Source: Candidatus Phocaeicola excrementigallinarum
Lineage (GTDB): Bacteria; Bacteroidota; Bacteroidia; Bacteroidales; Bacteroidaceae
Assembly: GCA_019120125.1 (NCBI GenBank)
Contig: DWVR01000010.1
Span: forward strand, 1 to 35,615
Direction: 5' to 3'
Length of the DNA stretch: 35,615 nucleotides
The position numbers and the translations under genes were made by a program. Shown here in pieces: positions 25,428 to 34,017 of this stretch. Under the pieces are notes generated by a model. The model made no database searches. It saw only the letters and a list, made by a program, of their open reading frames with translations, and had not been told where the DNA came from. Every line of letters begins with the position of its first letter. Positions within the stretch are counted from its first letter, which is position 1.

Positions 25428-26798
25428 ATGAAAAAACTGACATATATACTTTTCACACTCTGTTGCATGACAGGCTTTACTGCCTGTGACGATGATGAGT
25501 ATGAAGTTGTCCAAGTGGCTGCTCCCGCAGTAGTCTCATTCACTCCTGCAGAAGGCACGACGGTACGTTCGGGCAATGTGACCGTCGAAGTGACATACGA
25601 CAAGAACATCTTCTTCGCTTCCGGGGACGCTCCGAAAATCCAGGTGTCCGAAGGCGGAAGCGTGGTGAGCGCAAGTGTGGTGGGAGTCAGCTCGACGCTG
25701 ACCTTGACGGCCAACCTTCCGGGACGGGGCACCTCATATACTCTGACCATTCCCGACGGGCTGGTGACAGGCCCCAACGGAGTTCCGGCTCCATCGGTGT
25801 CGCTCAGTCTGAACACACGCGGACTGGATGCCACTCCGGTGATGGACCTCACTCCGGAAGCATTGAAGGTGTATGACTATCTGCAGGAATGTTTCGAGGT
25901 GCGTTCACTCTCGGCTACAATGGCCAAGGACGGCGTGGACGGACTGACCGGAAGCTGGAATACGGCCGGAGCGGACGATGTGTCCGGCTGGACAGGTGTC
26001 TATCCGGCAATGAACTGTTTCGACTATCTTCATCTTGCCGCATCGGCTCCGGGTGCCTGGATTGACTACAGCGACATCACTCCTGTGCAGGACTGGTGGA
26101 ACGACGGAGGGCTTGTATTGGCCATGTGGCACTGGAACGTACCGAAAACCAATGGAAGCACGGATTCCAACGATTATACCTCTACCTTGTCGGAAACGGC
26201 ATTCAACATAGACAATGCCTTCACGGAAGGATCGTGGGAGTACAACACCGTGCAGGCCGATCTTGCCAAGATGGCTGGTTACCTGAAGCTGCTGAAAGAC
26301 GCGGGCATACCTGTCATCTGGCGTCCGCTGCACGAGGCGGCACAGGGTTACTTCTGGTGGGGTAAGAATGCGGAGAACTACAAGCGCCTGTGGCAGACCA
26401 TGTTCGACTATTTCACCGCTCAGGGACTGAACAACCTGATCTGGGTATGGACTTCGGAGACAAGTGACCTTGACTGGTATCCCGGTGATGAATATGTGGA
26501 TATCGTAAGCCGTGACCTTTATGGGAATACCGCCGCGAACTGTGTGGAACAATACAGTTCCTTGTCGGCCGATTATGGTACCAAGCCGATTGCGCTGAGC
26601 GAATGCGGTTCGAGCACTTCCGACGGCACACCGTTGGGATTCCTTTCCGAACAGTGGAGCGGTGGCGCGAAATGGCTGTGGTTCATGCCGTGGTATGACA
26701 GCGCTACGGTGACACATGCCGACCAGGCATGGTGGCAGGACGCCATGTCGCAGGATTATGTGGTTTCACGTGACGAACTTCCTGATTTCAAGAACTAA
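25428..26798 (+). CDS. GH26 endo-beta-mannanase, surface lipoprotein
   Basis: A 456-residue lipoprotein. The lipobox is GFTAC (C20), followed at once by DDDEYE, a strong acidic surface-export signal. An Ig-like Big_5 domain (about 32-130, VSFTPAEGTTVRSGNVTVEVTYDKN) precedes the GH26 barrel (about 140-450). The acid/base is E303 in WRPLHEAAQGYFWWG and the nucleophile is E392 in IALSECG; MWHWN is the typical strand motif. It would make the first cuts in surface-bound mannan and feed oligosaccharides to SusC/SusD. It corresponds in type to the surface GH26 of the B. ovatus galactomannan locus. It is preceded by the REP-like repeat and followed by a weak terminator. Confidence 0.93.
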   Translation: MKKLTYILFTLCCMTGFTACDDDEYEVVQVAAPAVVSFTPAEGTTVRSGNVTVEVTYDKNIFFASGDAPKIQVSEGGSVVSASVVGVSSTLTLTANLPGRGTSYTLTIPDGLVTGPNGVPAPSVSLSLNTRGLDATPVMDLTPEALKVYDYLQECFEVRSLSATMAKDGVDGLTGSWNTAGADDVSGWTGVYPAMNCFDYLHLAASAPGAWIDYSDITPVQDWWNDGGLVLAMWHWNVPKTNGSTDSNDYTSTLSETAFNIDNAFTEGSWEYNTVQADLAKMAGYLKLLKDAGIPVIWRPLHEAAQGYFWWGKNAENYKRLWQTMFDYFTAQGLNNLIWVWTSETSDLDWYPGDEYVDIVSRDLYGNTAANCVEQYSSLSADYGTKPIALSECGSSTSDGTPLGFLSEQWSGGAKWLWFMPWYDSATVTHADQAWWQDAMSQDYVVSRDELPDFKN

Positions 26799-26838
26799 GC
26801 ACACTGACTGGTTTTGAGATAAACATTTGATGAAGATT

Positions 26839-26884
26839 GGGCGGTCTGATGGTATGTGAATATTGTCGGGCCGCCTTCCTTTTA
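26839..26884 (+). terminator. weak hairpin between GH26 and esterase
   Basis: GGCGG (26840-26844) pairs with CCGCC (26871-26875) across a long loop, followed by TTCCTTTT. It could reduce read-through into the esterase gene. Confidence 0.4.
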
Positions 26885-26888
26885 AAGA

Positions 26889-28328
26889 ATGACATTTATG
26901 AGATATTTCTATAGGTTGTGGCTGTCAGGCATGTTTCTGGCAGCAAGTATGTCTGCATTGCAGGCGAAAGTAGTCTTGCCTGATATATTGGGCGACAATA
27001 TGGTACTTCAGCAGCAGACTGTCGTGCGTCTGTGGGGCTGGGCAAAGCCGGGCGTTTCCGTCACGGCAAAACCTTCATGGGATGATAGTGTCAGCCGGAC
27101 ACAAGCTGGAGCTGACGGTAAGTGGTTGCTGGCCGTAGAAACCCCTGAAGCTGATTATACATCGCATTCGCTTGTCATCTCTGACGGTGAGGAGGTGACG
27201 TTGCAGAACATTCTTGTCGGTGAGGTGTGGTTCTGTTCCGGGCAGTCGAATATGGAGATGCCGTTGGCCGGGTTTGACAATTGTCCTGTGGAAGGAGCCA
27301 ATGAAGCCATTGCTACCGCTTCGGAATGGAAGGGTATCCGGATGGCGACTATAGAGAAAAACGGGCAGCTTGAGCCGGTGGACAGTTGTCGGGGAAGCTG
27401 GAGAGTGAGTTGTCCGGCTTATGCGCCACGTTTCGGTGCGACAGCATTTTTCTTCGCACGAATGATGAACCGGGTGCTTGATGTGCCAGTCGGTATCATC
27501 AACTGCAGTTGGGGTGGATCGACGGTGGAAGGATGGTTGCCGGAGGAAATCGTGTCACAATATCCGGATATAGACTTGGAACGTGATATCCGTAAGGAAG
27601 AACCGCACGACTGGTGGCATTATCTGAGTCCTACACTCATGTACAACGGAATGGTCAGACCTTTGCAGAATTATACCGTGAAAGGCTTTCTCTGGTATCA
27701 GGGTGAGTCGAATGTGGGAAAGCACGATACATACGGAGAGCGGTTGAAAACGATGGTGGAGTTGTGGCGGAAAGAGTGGAGGCTTGGCGAGCTTCCGTTT
27801 TATTTCGTGGAACTGGCTCCTTACGGCAGTGCGGAAGGTCTGGCTTCGGCTTTCCTTCGCGAGGCGCAGCACGAGGCGGAAAGGCTTATCCCTAACAGTG
27901 GAGTCGTGTGTACCAATGACTTGGTGGAGCCTTATGAAGCGTGGAACGTGCATCCTAAGGACAAACGTAGTGTAGGTGAGCGTCTGGCTTATCTGGCATT
28001 GGCAAAGACTTATGGACTGAAGGGCATAAAGGCTGACAGTCCTACGTTCAGGAAAATGAGGGTTGAAGGCAGCGAAGCAATCCTGGAGTTCGACCATGCC
28101 GAAGGCGGTTTCAGCCGTGTGAAGGATTTGGAAGGTTTTGAGATGGCCGGTGCGGACCGCGTGTTCCATCGTGCCCGTGCGGAAGTGAAAGGAAACTGTA
28201 TTCATGTGGTTTGTGGTGAGATTGCCCGTCCTGTGGCGGTGAGATATGCTTTCCGTGATTATCTTCCGGGGAATGTGTCTGATTTACGCGGACTTCCGCT
28301 CGTTCCTTTCCGCACCGACCGTTGGTAA
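26889..28328 (+). CDS. SGNH/sialate-O-acetylesterase-family carbohydrate esterase, exported
   Basis: A 479-residue exported esterase (signal peptide ending near LQA-K, residue 26). The nucleophile serine is S120 in FCSGQSNMEMP. NCSWGGSTVEGW (Gly/oxyanion block), LWYQGESN and the catalytic His H355 in WNVHPKDK complete the SGNH set. A small beta-domain (about 27-110) precedes the catalytic fold. The family was named for sialate 9-O-acetylesterases but also contains plant-polysaccharide acetylesterases. Here, directly after the mannan genes, deacetylation of acetyl-galactoglucomannan is the likelier job. The start may be ATG 26889 or 26898. Its co-transcription is uncertain because of the hairpin upstream. 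Confidence 0.85.
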   Translation: MTFMRYFYRLWLSGMFLAASMSALQAKVVLPDILGDNMVLQQQTVVRLWGWAKPGVSVTAKPSWDDSVSRTQAGADGKWLLAVETPEADYTSHSLVISDGEEVTLQNILVGEVWFCSGQSNMEMPLAGFDNCPVEGANEAIATASEWKGIRMATIEKNGQLEPVDSCRGSWRVSCPAYAPRFGATAFFFARMMNRVLDVPVGIINCSWGGSTVEGWLPEEIVSQYPDIDLERDIRKEEPHDWWHYLSPTLMYNGMVRPLQNYTVKGFLWYQGESNVGKHDTYGERLKTMVELWRKEWRLGELPFYFVELAPYGSAEGLASAFLREAQHEAERLIPNSGVVCTNDLVEPYEAWNVHPKDKRSVGERLAYLALAKTYGLKGIKADSPTFRKMRVEGSEAILEFDHAEGGFSRVKDLEGFEMAGADRVFHRARAEVKGNCIHVVCGEIARPVAVRYAFRDYLPGNVSDLRGLPLVPFRTDRW

Positions 28329-28448
28329 AGGATAAATGGCTTGTGAATAATGTGAAAAATAATCTGATTTTCCTCCTTCGGTCAAGATAACCTGTTTTTT
28401 GTTTTTATAAATTAGCGGCGTTTTTTATTAATCTAAAAATTATAAGAA

Positions 28449-29324
28449 ATGAAAGATGAAAGGTATGAGCTGAACAAGAATTTGGCTCAAATGTTGAAGG
28501 GTGGGGTAATTATGGATGTGACAACTCCTGAACAGGCAAGAATCGCAGAACAGGCCGGTGCTGTGGCTGTCATGGCTTTGGAGCGCATTCCGGCCGATAT
28601 CCGTGCGGCAGGCGGCGTGTCCCGTATGAGCGATCCCAAGATGATCCGTGGCATACAGGAAGCGGTCAGCATTCCGGTGATGGCAAAAGTGCGTATCGGC
28701 CATTTTGTGGAGGCCCAGATACTGGAAGCTCTGGAGATTGATTACATTGACGAGAGTGAGGTGCTTTCGCCGGCTGACGGTGTCTATCATATCGACAAGA
28801 CGAAATTCAAGGTGCCGTTCGTATGCGGAGCCAAGAATCTGGGAGAGGCCTTGCGCCGGATTGCGGAAGGTGCTTCCATGATCCGCACGAAGGGTGAGCC
28901 GGGAACGGGAGACGTGATACAGGCCGTCACCCACATGCGTAGCATGATGCGTGATATCCGCAGGGTTCAGGCTCTCCGTGAGGATGAACTTTACAATGAG
29001 GCGAAAGAGCTGGAAGTTCCTTTGGACTTGTTGCGCTATGTGCATGAGAACGGAAAGCTTCCGGTAGTGAACTTCGCGGCCGGAGGTGTGGCCACTCCCG
29101 CCGATGCGGCGCTGATGATGCAGCTGGGTGCGGAAGGCGTGTTTGTGGGTTCCGGCATCTTCAAGTCCGGTAATCCGGAAAAAAGGGCGCGCGCCATCGT
29201 GCAGGCGGTGACCAACTACAACGACGCGGCTCTGCTGGCCGAAGTCTCGGCGGATCTGGGAGAGGCCATGGTAGGTATCAATGAGGATGAAATCACTCTG
29301 CTGATGGCGGAGCGTGGCAAATAA
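28449..29324 (+). CDS. pdxS: pyridoxal 5'-phosphate synthase subunit PdxS
   Basis: A 291-residue (beta/alpha)8 enzyme that condenses ribose-5-phosphate, glyceraldehyde-3-phosphate and ammonia into PLP. The catalytic lysines are K80 ([10 protein letters not shown]) and K148 ([10 protein letters not shown]), with D23 in GGVIMDV. The C-terminal [19 protein letters not shown] phosphate site is intact. pdxT follows 12 bp downstream and supplies ammonia, forming the 12+12 complex. The gene stands outside the mannan locus and has a separate AT-rich leader (28380-28448). Confidence 0.98.
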   Translation: MKDERYELNKNLAQMLKGGVIMDVTTPEQARIAEQAGAVAVMALERIPADIRAAGGVSRMSDPKMIRGIQEAVSIPVMAKVRIGHFVEAQILEALEIDYIDESEVLSPADGVYHIDKTKFKVPFVCGAKNLGEALRRIAEGASMIRTKGEPGTGDVIQAVTHMRSMMRDIRRVQALREDELYNEAKELEVPLDLLRYVHENGKLPVVNFAAGGVATPADAALMMQLGAEGVFVGSGIFKSGNPEKRARAIVQAVTNYNDAALLAEVSADLGEAMVGINEDEITLLMAERGK

Positions 29325-29336
29325 TCGTCGGGCGTT

Positions 29337-29915
29337 ATGTGGAATATAGGAGTCCTGGCCTTGCAGGGTGCTTTTCTGGAGCATGAGGAGATGCTCGACC
29401 GGATAGGGGTGTCGCATTTCCAGATCCGTCAGAGGAAAGACCTTCTGCAGCCGATGGACGGACTGATCATTCCCGGTGGGGAAAGTACGGCCATCGGGAA
29501 ACTTTTGGACGATTTTGACATGATGGAGATGTTGCGCGACAAGATCAGGAAGGGACTTCCCGTGTTCGGCACGTGTGCCGGAATGATTCTTCTGGCCGCT
29601 GAGATAGAAGGCGAGTCCCGGAATTATCTCCGGATGATGGACATCCGCGTAAGGCGCAATGCTTATGGCCGTCAGCTGGGAAGCTTCTTCACTTGTGATG
29701 AGTTTGCGGGCAGACGCATTCCCATGACGTTCATCCGTGCCCCGTATATTGCGGAGGCGGGCAAGGACGTGCAGGTTCTGTCTGTGGTGGGAGGCCATAT
29801 CGTGGCGGCCCGTGAGCGGAACATGCTGGTGTGCTCGTTCCATCCCGAGCTTTCTGACGACACGACGGTGCATGTTTATTTTGTGGAGAACATGATTGCA
29901 GGTTCCGGCCTGTAA
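29337..29915 (+). CDS. pdxT: pyridoxal 5'-phosphate synthase glutaminase subunit PdxT
   Basis: A 192-residue class I glutaminase. The triad is C80 (FGTCAGM), H169 and E171 (SFHPEL), and PGGESTAIGK (47-55) is the glutamine/oxyanion region. It hydrolyses glutamine and channels ammonia to PdxS, its operon partner. Length and motifs are normal. Confidence 0.98.
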   Translation: MWNIGVLALQGAFLEHEEMLDRIGVSHFQIRQRKDLLQPMDGLIIPGGESTAIGKLLDDFDMMEMLRDKIRKGLPVFGTCAGMILLAAEIEGESRNYLRMMDIRVRRNAYGRQLGSFFTCDEFAGRRIPMTFIRAPYIAEAGKDVQVLSVVGGHIVAARERNMLVCSFHPELSDDTTVHVYFVENMIAGSGL

Positions 29916-29934
29916 GGATGGCTTGCTGATAAGG

Positions 29935-29984
29935 GACGGGGAGATGCGGTTTCTTGGAATGAGACCGTATCTTCCCGTTCTTTC
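29935..29984 (+). terminator. pdxST terminator
   Basis: A 16-bp stem: GACGGGGAGATGCGGT (29935-29950) pairs with ACCGTATCTTCCCGTT (29964-29979), with G-U wobbles, followed by a short T-rich tail. Confidence 0.8.
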
Positions 29985-30018
29985 TGTATGGAGATTCCCT
30001 CAAGTTAATTTGGAAGCG

Positions 30019-30132
30019 CCTTGACGGATTCTATAGTCCAGCTCGTGGACCATATAGTCCACCTATATGAACTGTATAGTCCACCAGTATGAACCATACG
30101 GTCCACGAGCTGGACTATAGAATCCGTCAAGG
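30019..30132. repeat. 114-bp fold-back element: 33-bp perfect inverted repeats around two direct repeats
   Basis: The arms at 30019-30051 and 30100-30132 are perfect reverse complements over 33 bp, beginning CCTTGACGGATTCTATAG. The 48-bp centre contains two 22-bp direct repeats (30052-30073 and 30074-30095) sharing TATAGTCCACC and TATGAAC; the same TATAGTCCA word also occurs in the arms. No ORF is inside. It lies between the pdxST terminator and the TonB receptor gene. Confidence 0.9.
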
Positions 30133-30322
30133 TATTTCCGGAAAAATGTAGGGGCGGATTGTCTTTATTCGCAAGCTGTTTCTTCGCACAGAATCGGATT
30201 TCCGTGCGACTGTATCCGTCCATAAATGTTGTGTTGTTGGGAAAAACCACTCTGTAGGGTAGTGGATATGTCGTGCGAAGTCGGGAACTTTGCAATGGAA
30301 AATCAATGGGACATATTGTGAG

Positions 30323-32656
30323 ATGAAAAGGATGAAAGTATTTTTGGTTATGCTTATAAGTATGACGTTGCCTGTCGGCCTTTCCGCACAAGCTGTGGGT
30401 GGAAAGCTGGTGGATGAGAACGGCCGGCCGTTGGCATACGCCAATGTGGTGGTGTTGTCACTCCCGGATTCGGCGTTTGTAACGGGAACGGTCAGTAATG
30501 AGGATGGAGCGTTCCGTCTTGACTGTCCGGAGGGGGCGGACTTGCTGCGCGTCTCGTCCGTGGGATATGTCTCTTTATATAAAAGATGCGGGAAGGGCGA
30601 TGTGGGTACGTTGCGGATGCGGCCCGATGCGAGGATGTTGGATGAAGTGACGGTAAAGGCGGACTTGCCCGTTACCCGGATGAAGGACGATGCTTTGGAA
30701 ACCCGTGTGCAGGGCACCGTGCTCAGTAAGGCAGGTACGGCGGAGGATGTCCTGGCACGTATCCCCGGCTTGCAGAAGACGAAGGACGGCTTCGAGGTTT
30801 TTGGCAAGGGCGCGCCGCTCATCTATATCAACGGGCGGAAAATGCGCAACAGGACGGAGCTGGACCAACTTTCTTCAGAGGACATCAAGAGTGTGGAGGT
30901 GGTCCATAATCCCGGTGCCCGTTATGATGCTACGGTGGGTGCGGTGGTACGCATCCGTACGGTGAAGCGGCAGGGCGACGGCTTCGGTATCAGACTGCGC
31001 AGCAGCTATGACCAGTCGGTGAATACGGACTTTGTGGAGCAGGCGGACATGAATTACCGGCACAACAGCCTTGATGTGTTCAGTATGATCCGCTTCAGCA
31101 AGACGGACGACCGCCAGGAGGATTTGCTGGAGCAGACCACATACGCCGACACCCTGTGGACGCAAAGCAACTACCAACGGGCTGATGAGGACTACCGCGA
31201 ACTGAGTGGACGCATCGGTTTCAACTACGACTTCAACGACCGCCACTCCATCGGCGTGCGCTACGATGTGGTCAAGATGTTGCACAGCACCGAAAGCAGT
31301 ATCTTCGACAGTGAGGTGCAGGCCGACGGCGTGCCCTACGACATCTTGCACTCCGACATTTATGGCGAGGGGGATTTCCGCCCTGAGCATTCGCTCAACG
31401 CCTACTATGCCGGACAGATAGGCCGGGGACAACTGGAGTGGGATGCGGATTATTACAGTGATGTCTACACCGGCAACGTTCTGAACGTGGAGGGCAGTCA
31501 GGACCACACCGACCGTACCGTGACCTCCCAAAACAAGGTGGATAATAAACTGGCCGCCACCAAAGCCTCCTTCACTCATCCCCTGTGGGGCGGCAGTCTC
31601 AGCGTGGGCGGCGAATACACCTACACCGACCGCCACGATGACTACATCAACCCCGAAGGCTACGTGCCCACGTCCTACAGCCGTATCTGCGAGCAGAATC
31701 TGGCGGGCTTCGTGCAGTACAGCCACCCCCTGCGCTTCGGCAAGCTGGGTGGGGGACAAGCCTCGTTGGGTGTCCGTTACGAGCACGATGACTTCGACTA
31801 CTACGAGAACAACACCTACGTCCCCGGCCAAAGCCGCGCGTATGACAACTTCTTCCCCAACGCCTCCCTGTCCGGACAGCTGGGCAAGGTGCAGTTCCAA
31901 CTGAGCTATGCCGCCAAGACGCGCCGCCCTGACTACAGCCAGCTGCGCAACAACATCACCTACGCCAACCGCTTCACCTGGCAGACGGGCAACCCGCGCC
32001 TGAAGCCCAGCCTGACGCACGATCTCACCGCCGTGGGCGTATGGCGTTTTCTGCAAGCGGTGCTCAGCTACAAGGTGACGCGCGACTACATCCTCTATTG
32101 GGGCGTGCCGGTGGAGGGGCAGTCAGCCGTCACGCTCATCAACCACATCAATTGCGACCGTCTGCCCACTCTTACCGCCATGCTCTCCGCCTCGCCAAGC
32201 ATAGGTCCGTGGAACCTCAACGCAAGTGTCGTGCTGCGGAAACAATGGCTTTCCTTGGAGACCGCAGGGCAGCGGCACATGTATGACAATCCCATTTTCA
32301 TCGGCACGTTGGACAATGTCTTCACCCTGCCTGCCGGCTTTCAGTTCACCGCCGACTTCAGCTACCAGAGTCGCGGAGATGCACAGAACGGTACTTGCAA
32401 ACGTCCGCTTTATTTCCTCAATGTCGGCCTGCGCAAGTCCTTCCTCCATGACGCCCTCAGTATCGAGGTACGGGGCAACGACCTGCTGCTGGGCTACAAG
32501 CAAGAGTTCCGGCTCTGCATGCAGAGCGCGCAGATAAACGACCTGACGTGGAGCGACTCCCGTTCGTTCAGTCTTACCGTGCGCTACAGGTTCAATGCGG
32601 CGAAGAGCAAGTATAAAGGTACAGGCGCGGGGCTGGATGCCAAGAGCCGGTTCTGA
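30323..32656 (+). CDS. TonB-dependent receptor, outer-membrane beta-barrel family (not SusC type)
   Basis: A 777-residue outer-membrane protein. It has a signal peptide (MKRMKVFLVMLISMTLPVGLSAQA). A carboxypeptidase-like regulatory domain covers about 27-105 (GGKLVDENGRPLAYANVVV). The plug is at about 110-215 (LDEVTVKADLPVTRMKDDALETRVQG, AEDVLARIPGLQ, PLIYINGRKM, IKSVEVVHNPGARYDATVGAVVRI). The barrel ends in SRSFSLTVRYRFN. This is the OMP_b-brl_3 type, shorter than SusC and without a SusD partner, so its ligand is unknown. I prefer the ATG at 30323; 30290 would add 11 non-signal residues. From about 31140 the codon choice becomes strongly C-ending (CCC, CGC, TAC), unlike its first third and its neighbours. 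Confidence 0.88.
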   Translation: MKRMKVFLVMLISMTLPVGLSAQAVGGKLVDENGRPLAYANVVVLSLPDSAFVTGTVSNEDGAFRLDCPEGADLLRVSSVGYVSLYKRCGKGDVGTLRMRPDARMLDEVTVKADLPVTRMKDDALETRVQGTVLSKAGTAEDVLARIPGLQKTKDGFEVFGKGAPLIYINGRKMRNRTELDQLSSEDIKSVEVVHNPGARYDATVGAVVRIRTVKRQGDGFGIRLRSSYDQSVNTDFVEQADMNYRHNSLDVFSMIRFSKTDDRQEDLLEQTTYADTLWTQSNYQRADEDYRELSGRIGFNYDFNDRHSIGVRYDVVKMLHSTESSIFDSEVQADGVPYDILHSDIYGEGDFRPEHSLNAYYAGQIGRGQLEWDADYYSDVYTGNVLNVEGSQDHTDRTVTSQNKVDNKLAATKASFTHPLWGGSLSVGGEYTYTDRHDDYINPEGYVPTSYSRICEQNLAGFVQYSHPLRFGKLGGGQASLGVRYEHDDFDYYENNTYVPGQSRAYDNFFPNASLSGQLGKVQFQLSYAAKTRRPDYSQLRNNITYANRFTWQTGNPRLKPSLTHDLTAVGVWRFLQAVLSYKVTRDYILYWGVPVEGQSAVTLINHINCDRLPTLTAMLSASPSIGPWNLNASVVLRKQWLSLETAGQRHMYDNPIFIGTLDNVFTLPAGFQFTADFSYQSRGDAQNGTCKRPLYFLNVGLRKSFLHDALSIEVRGNDLLLGYKQEFRLCMQSAQINDLTWSDSRSFSLTVRYRFNAAKSKYKGTGAGLDAKSRF

Positions 32657-32781
32657 TATAATGAAGATTATCTTTACATTAATGTCACTCTTTCATGATC
32701 AGTGGCGGGTGTCGCGGCACGATGGAGGACTGGTTTAAGTTTCTGGCATTCTGCTTTCATCAATTGAAGCGGATGACTTTC

Positions 32782-33543
32782 CTAAATCAGCCTCAGATTG
32801 GCTGCGATGCCCACCGCCTCAGTGATGTTTTTTGCGTGTAGCTTCTCGAAAAGTTTCTTTTTATGAAATTTTACGGTGTTGGGGTCGATGAAGAGCTCTT
32901 CACTGATCTCCATATTGGATAATCCTTTGACGGAAAGTTGCAGAATGTCCCGTTCACGGTCGGTCAGTAGGATTTCCGGCTGTTTTTTCCAATGGTGGGA
33001 AGCGAAGGAATAGATGAAACGGTCGGCATTGGTCTTGTCCGTGATAAGCACATTGCCGGGAGTCTTGGTGGGTGACAGGGAAACAATGCATAGAGCCAGC
33101 CAGATGTCGCCGGCAGGACTTAGCAGCACGGGCGACAGTTTGTGATGAATCAGGTGTACATGCCTATCGGAGGTGCGTATATGGAAATCGTATTCAATGG
33201 TGAAGTCCAGCCGTTTCTCCATCGGTTGGCTATAATGGAAACGGAAGCCGGCCTCGTTGATTTCCTGTAGAGTCCTGATCTCTTCTGGTGGAACCGTTTC
33301 AAGATAAAACGCATAGCCTTTCTCCCGTACCATTTCCGGTGTATAGCCACAAAGAAAAAGCGGATTGGAAGCCACATAAAGGAAATTCCGGCGGTTATAA
33401 TCGATGAGGTAGATGCTATGGTTGGTGCTTCGCGACAAGGCGTCTGCCATCGCTATGCATGCTTCCGCTTGCGCATAATCTTTCTCGCTGATTTCCATTT
33501 TATTGGGAATAGCGGAAAAGAAAGGTCTTATATTGGGTTGCAT
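32782..33543 (-). CDS. LuxR-type regulator with PAS-like sensor domain
   Basis: A 253-residue cytosolic regulator. The N-terminal part (about 20-150: IYLIDYNRRNFLYVASNPLFLCGYTPEMVREKG) is PAS-like. The C-terminal 65 residues are a LuxR/GerE helix-turn-helix: LTDRERDILQLSVKGLSNMEISEELFIDPNTVKFHKKKLFEKL. No receiver domain is present. A longer frame opens at 33600, but the -7 box lies inside that extension (33571-33578), so I start at the ATG at 33543 (MQPNIRPFF). It is convergent with the TonB receptor gene, 125 bp away, and may or may not control it. The signal sensed is unknown. Confidence 0.88.
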   Translation of the reverse strand: MQPNIRPFFSAIPNKMEISEKDYAQAEACIAMADALSRSTNHSIYLIDYNRRNFLYVASNPLFLCGYTPEMVREKGYAFYLETVPPEEIRTLQEINEAGFRFHYSQPMEKRLDFTIEYDFHIRTSDRHVHLIHHKLSPVLLSPAGDIWLALCIVSLSPTKTPGNVLITDKTNADRFIYSFASHHWKKQPEILLTDRERDILQLSVKGLSNMEISEELFIDPNTVKFHKKKLFEKLHAKNITEAVGIAANLRLI

Positions 33544-33570
33544 AAATGTCCTGTTTCTGTTTGCCGGCTG

Positions 33571-33600
33571 CAAAAATAGACATTTGCCGCCTGCCTGCAA
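33571..33600 (-). promoter_or_regulatory. LuxR-type gene promoter
   Basis: On the minus strand TTG (33600-33598), 19 nt, TATTTTTG (33578-33571): a perfect consensus promoter. It settles the regulator start at 33543. Confidence 0.75.
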
Positions 33601-33723
33601 ACTTTATCGACCGATTGTTGATGTTGGAGTGTGAAACCTGTCTGGTTCCGTCTGGCAGACAATGGTATAGACCGTTTGGATTTACGAGTAATGATATTCA
33701 GAGAAGTGATTTCGAATTCTTTG

Positions 33724-33743
33724 TTATGTAAATATTTACATAA
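33724..33743. repeat. 20-bp perfect palindrome
   Basis: TTATGTAAATATTTACATAA is its own reverse complement. It stands alone in the intergenic region, with no gene start directly beside it. Confidence 0.6.
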
Positions 33744-33958
33744 AATACAATTATGAAGACATTCAATTTGGCGTCATAACAAAAGATAGTGATTGTAAAG
33801 AAGCAACGGTCACATTGCTATTGAACAAACATAAAAATAAAGCATAGCAAAGGGAAGACTTACCGTTCATTTGCGTAAACAGATGAAAGCAGGAACAAAC
33901 CAAAGCAAATTATTTTCTTCGCTATTTTATGTTTGATAGCATTTATTTTCGCCTACAA

Positions 33959-33978
33959 CCGTCAGTAATCCGTCAGTA
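33959..33978. repeat. 11-bp-phased direct repeat left of the tRNA fragment
   Basis: CCGTCAGTA occurs at 33959-33967 and 33970-33978, one helical turn apart. The arrangement resembles recombinase arm-type or directionality-factor sites. Confidence 0.4.
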
Positions 33979-33986
33979 TATAAAAG

Positions 33987-34017
33987 AAAAAGGAGCCAAG
34001 CAAACCGCTTAACTCCT
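33987..34017 (-). terminator. terminator of the tRNA-Pro transcript
   Basis: On the minus strand, just past the tRNA 3' end, GGAG and AAGC pair with GCTT and CTCC around a GGTTT loop (stems 34016-34013 and 33995-33992), followed by TTTTT (33991-33987). It shows that the native downstream flank of the tRNA gene lies on this left side. Confidence 0.75.

Noticed and set aside
28440..29873. 477-aa open frame on the minus strand opposite pdxS-pdxT
   Set aside because: It is an antisense shadow of two strongly conserved genes; rich in H, R and Q with no family resemblance.
30052..30095. CRISPR-like direct repeats
   Set aside because: Only two 22-bp units in tandem without spacers, inside an inverted repeat; no cas genes nearby.
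30285..30292. -7 box GAACTTTG for the TonB receptor gene
   Set aside because: The first base does not match TAnnTTTG and no TTG lies at the right distance; not called as a promoter.
30875..32056. 393-aa minus-strand frame opposite the TonB receptor
   Set aside because: Shadow frame with V/A/H-rich low complexity; the plus strand carries clear plug and barrel motifs.
33544..33600. Longer N-terminus for the LuxR-type regulator
   Set aside because: A perfect TTG-N19-TATTTTTG promoter lies inside this extension, so transcription starts after it.
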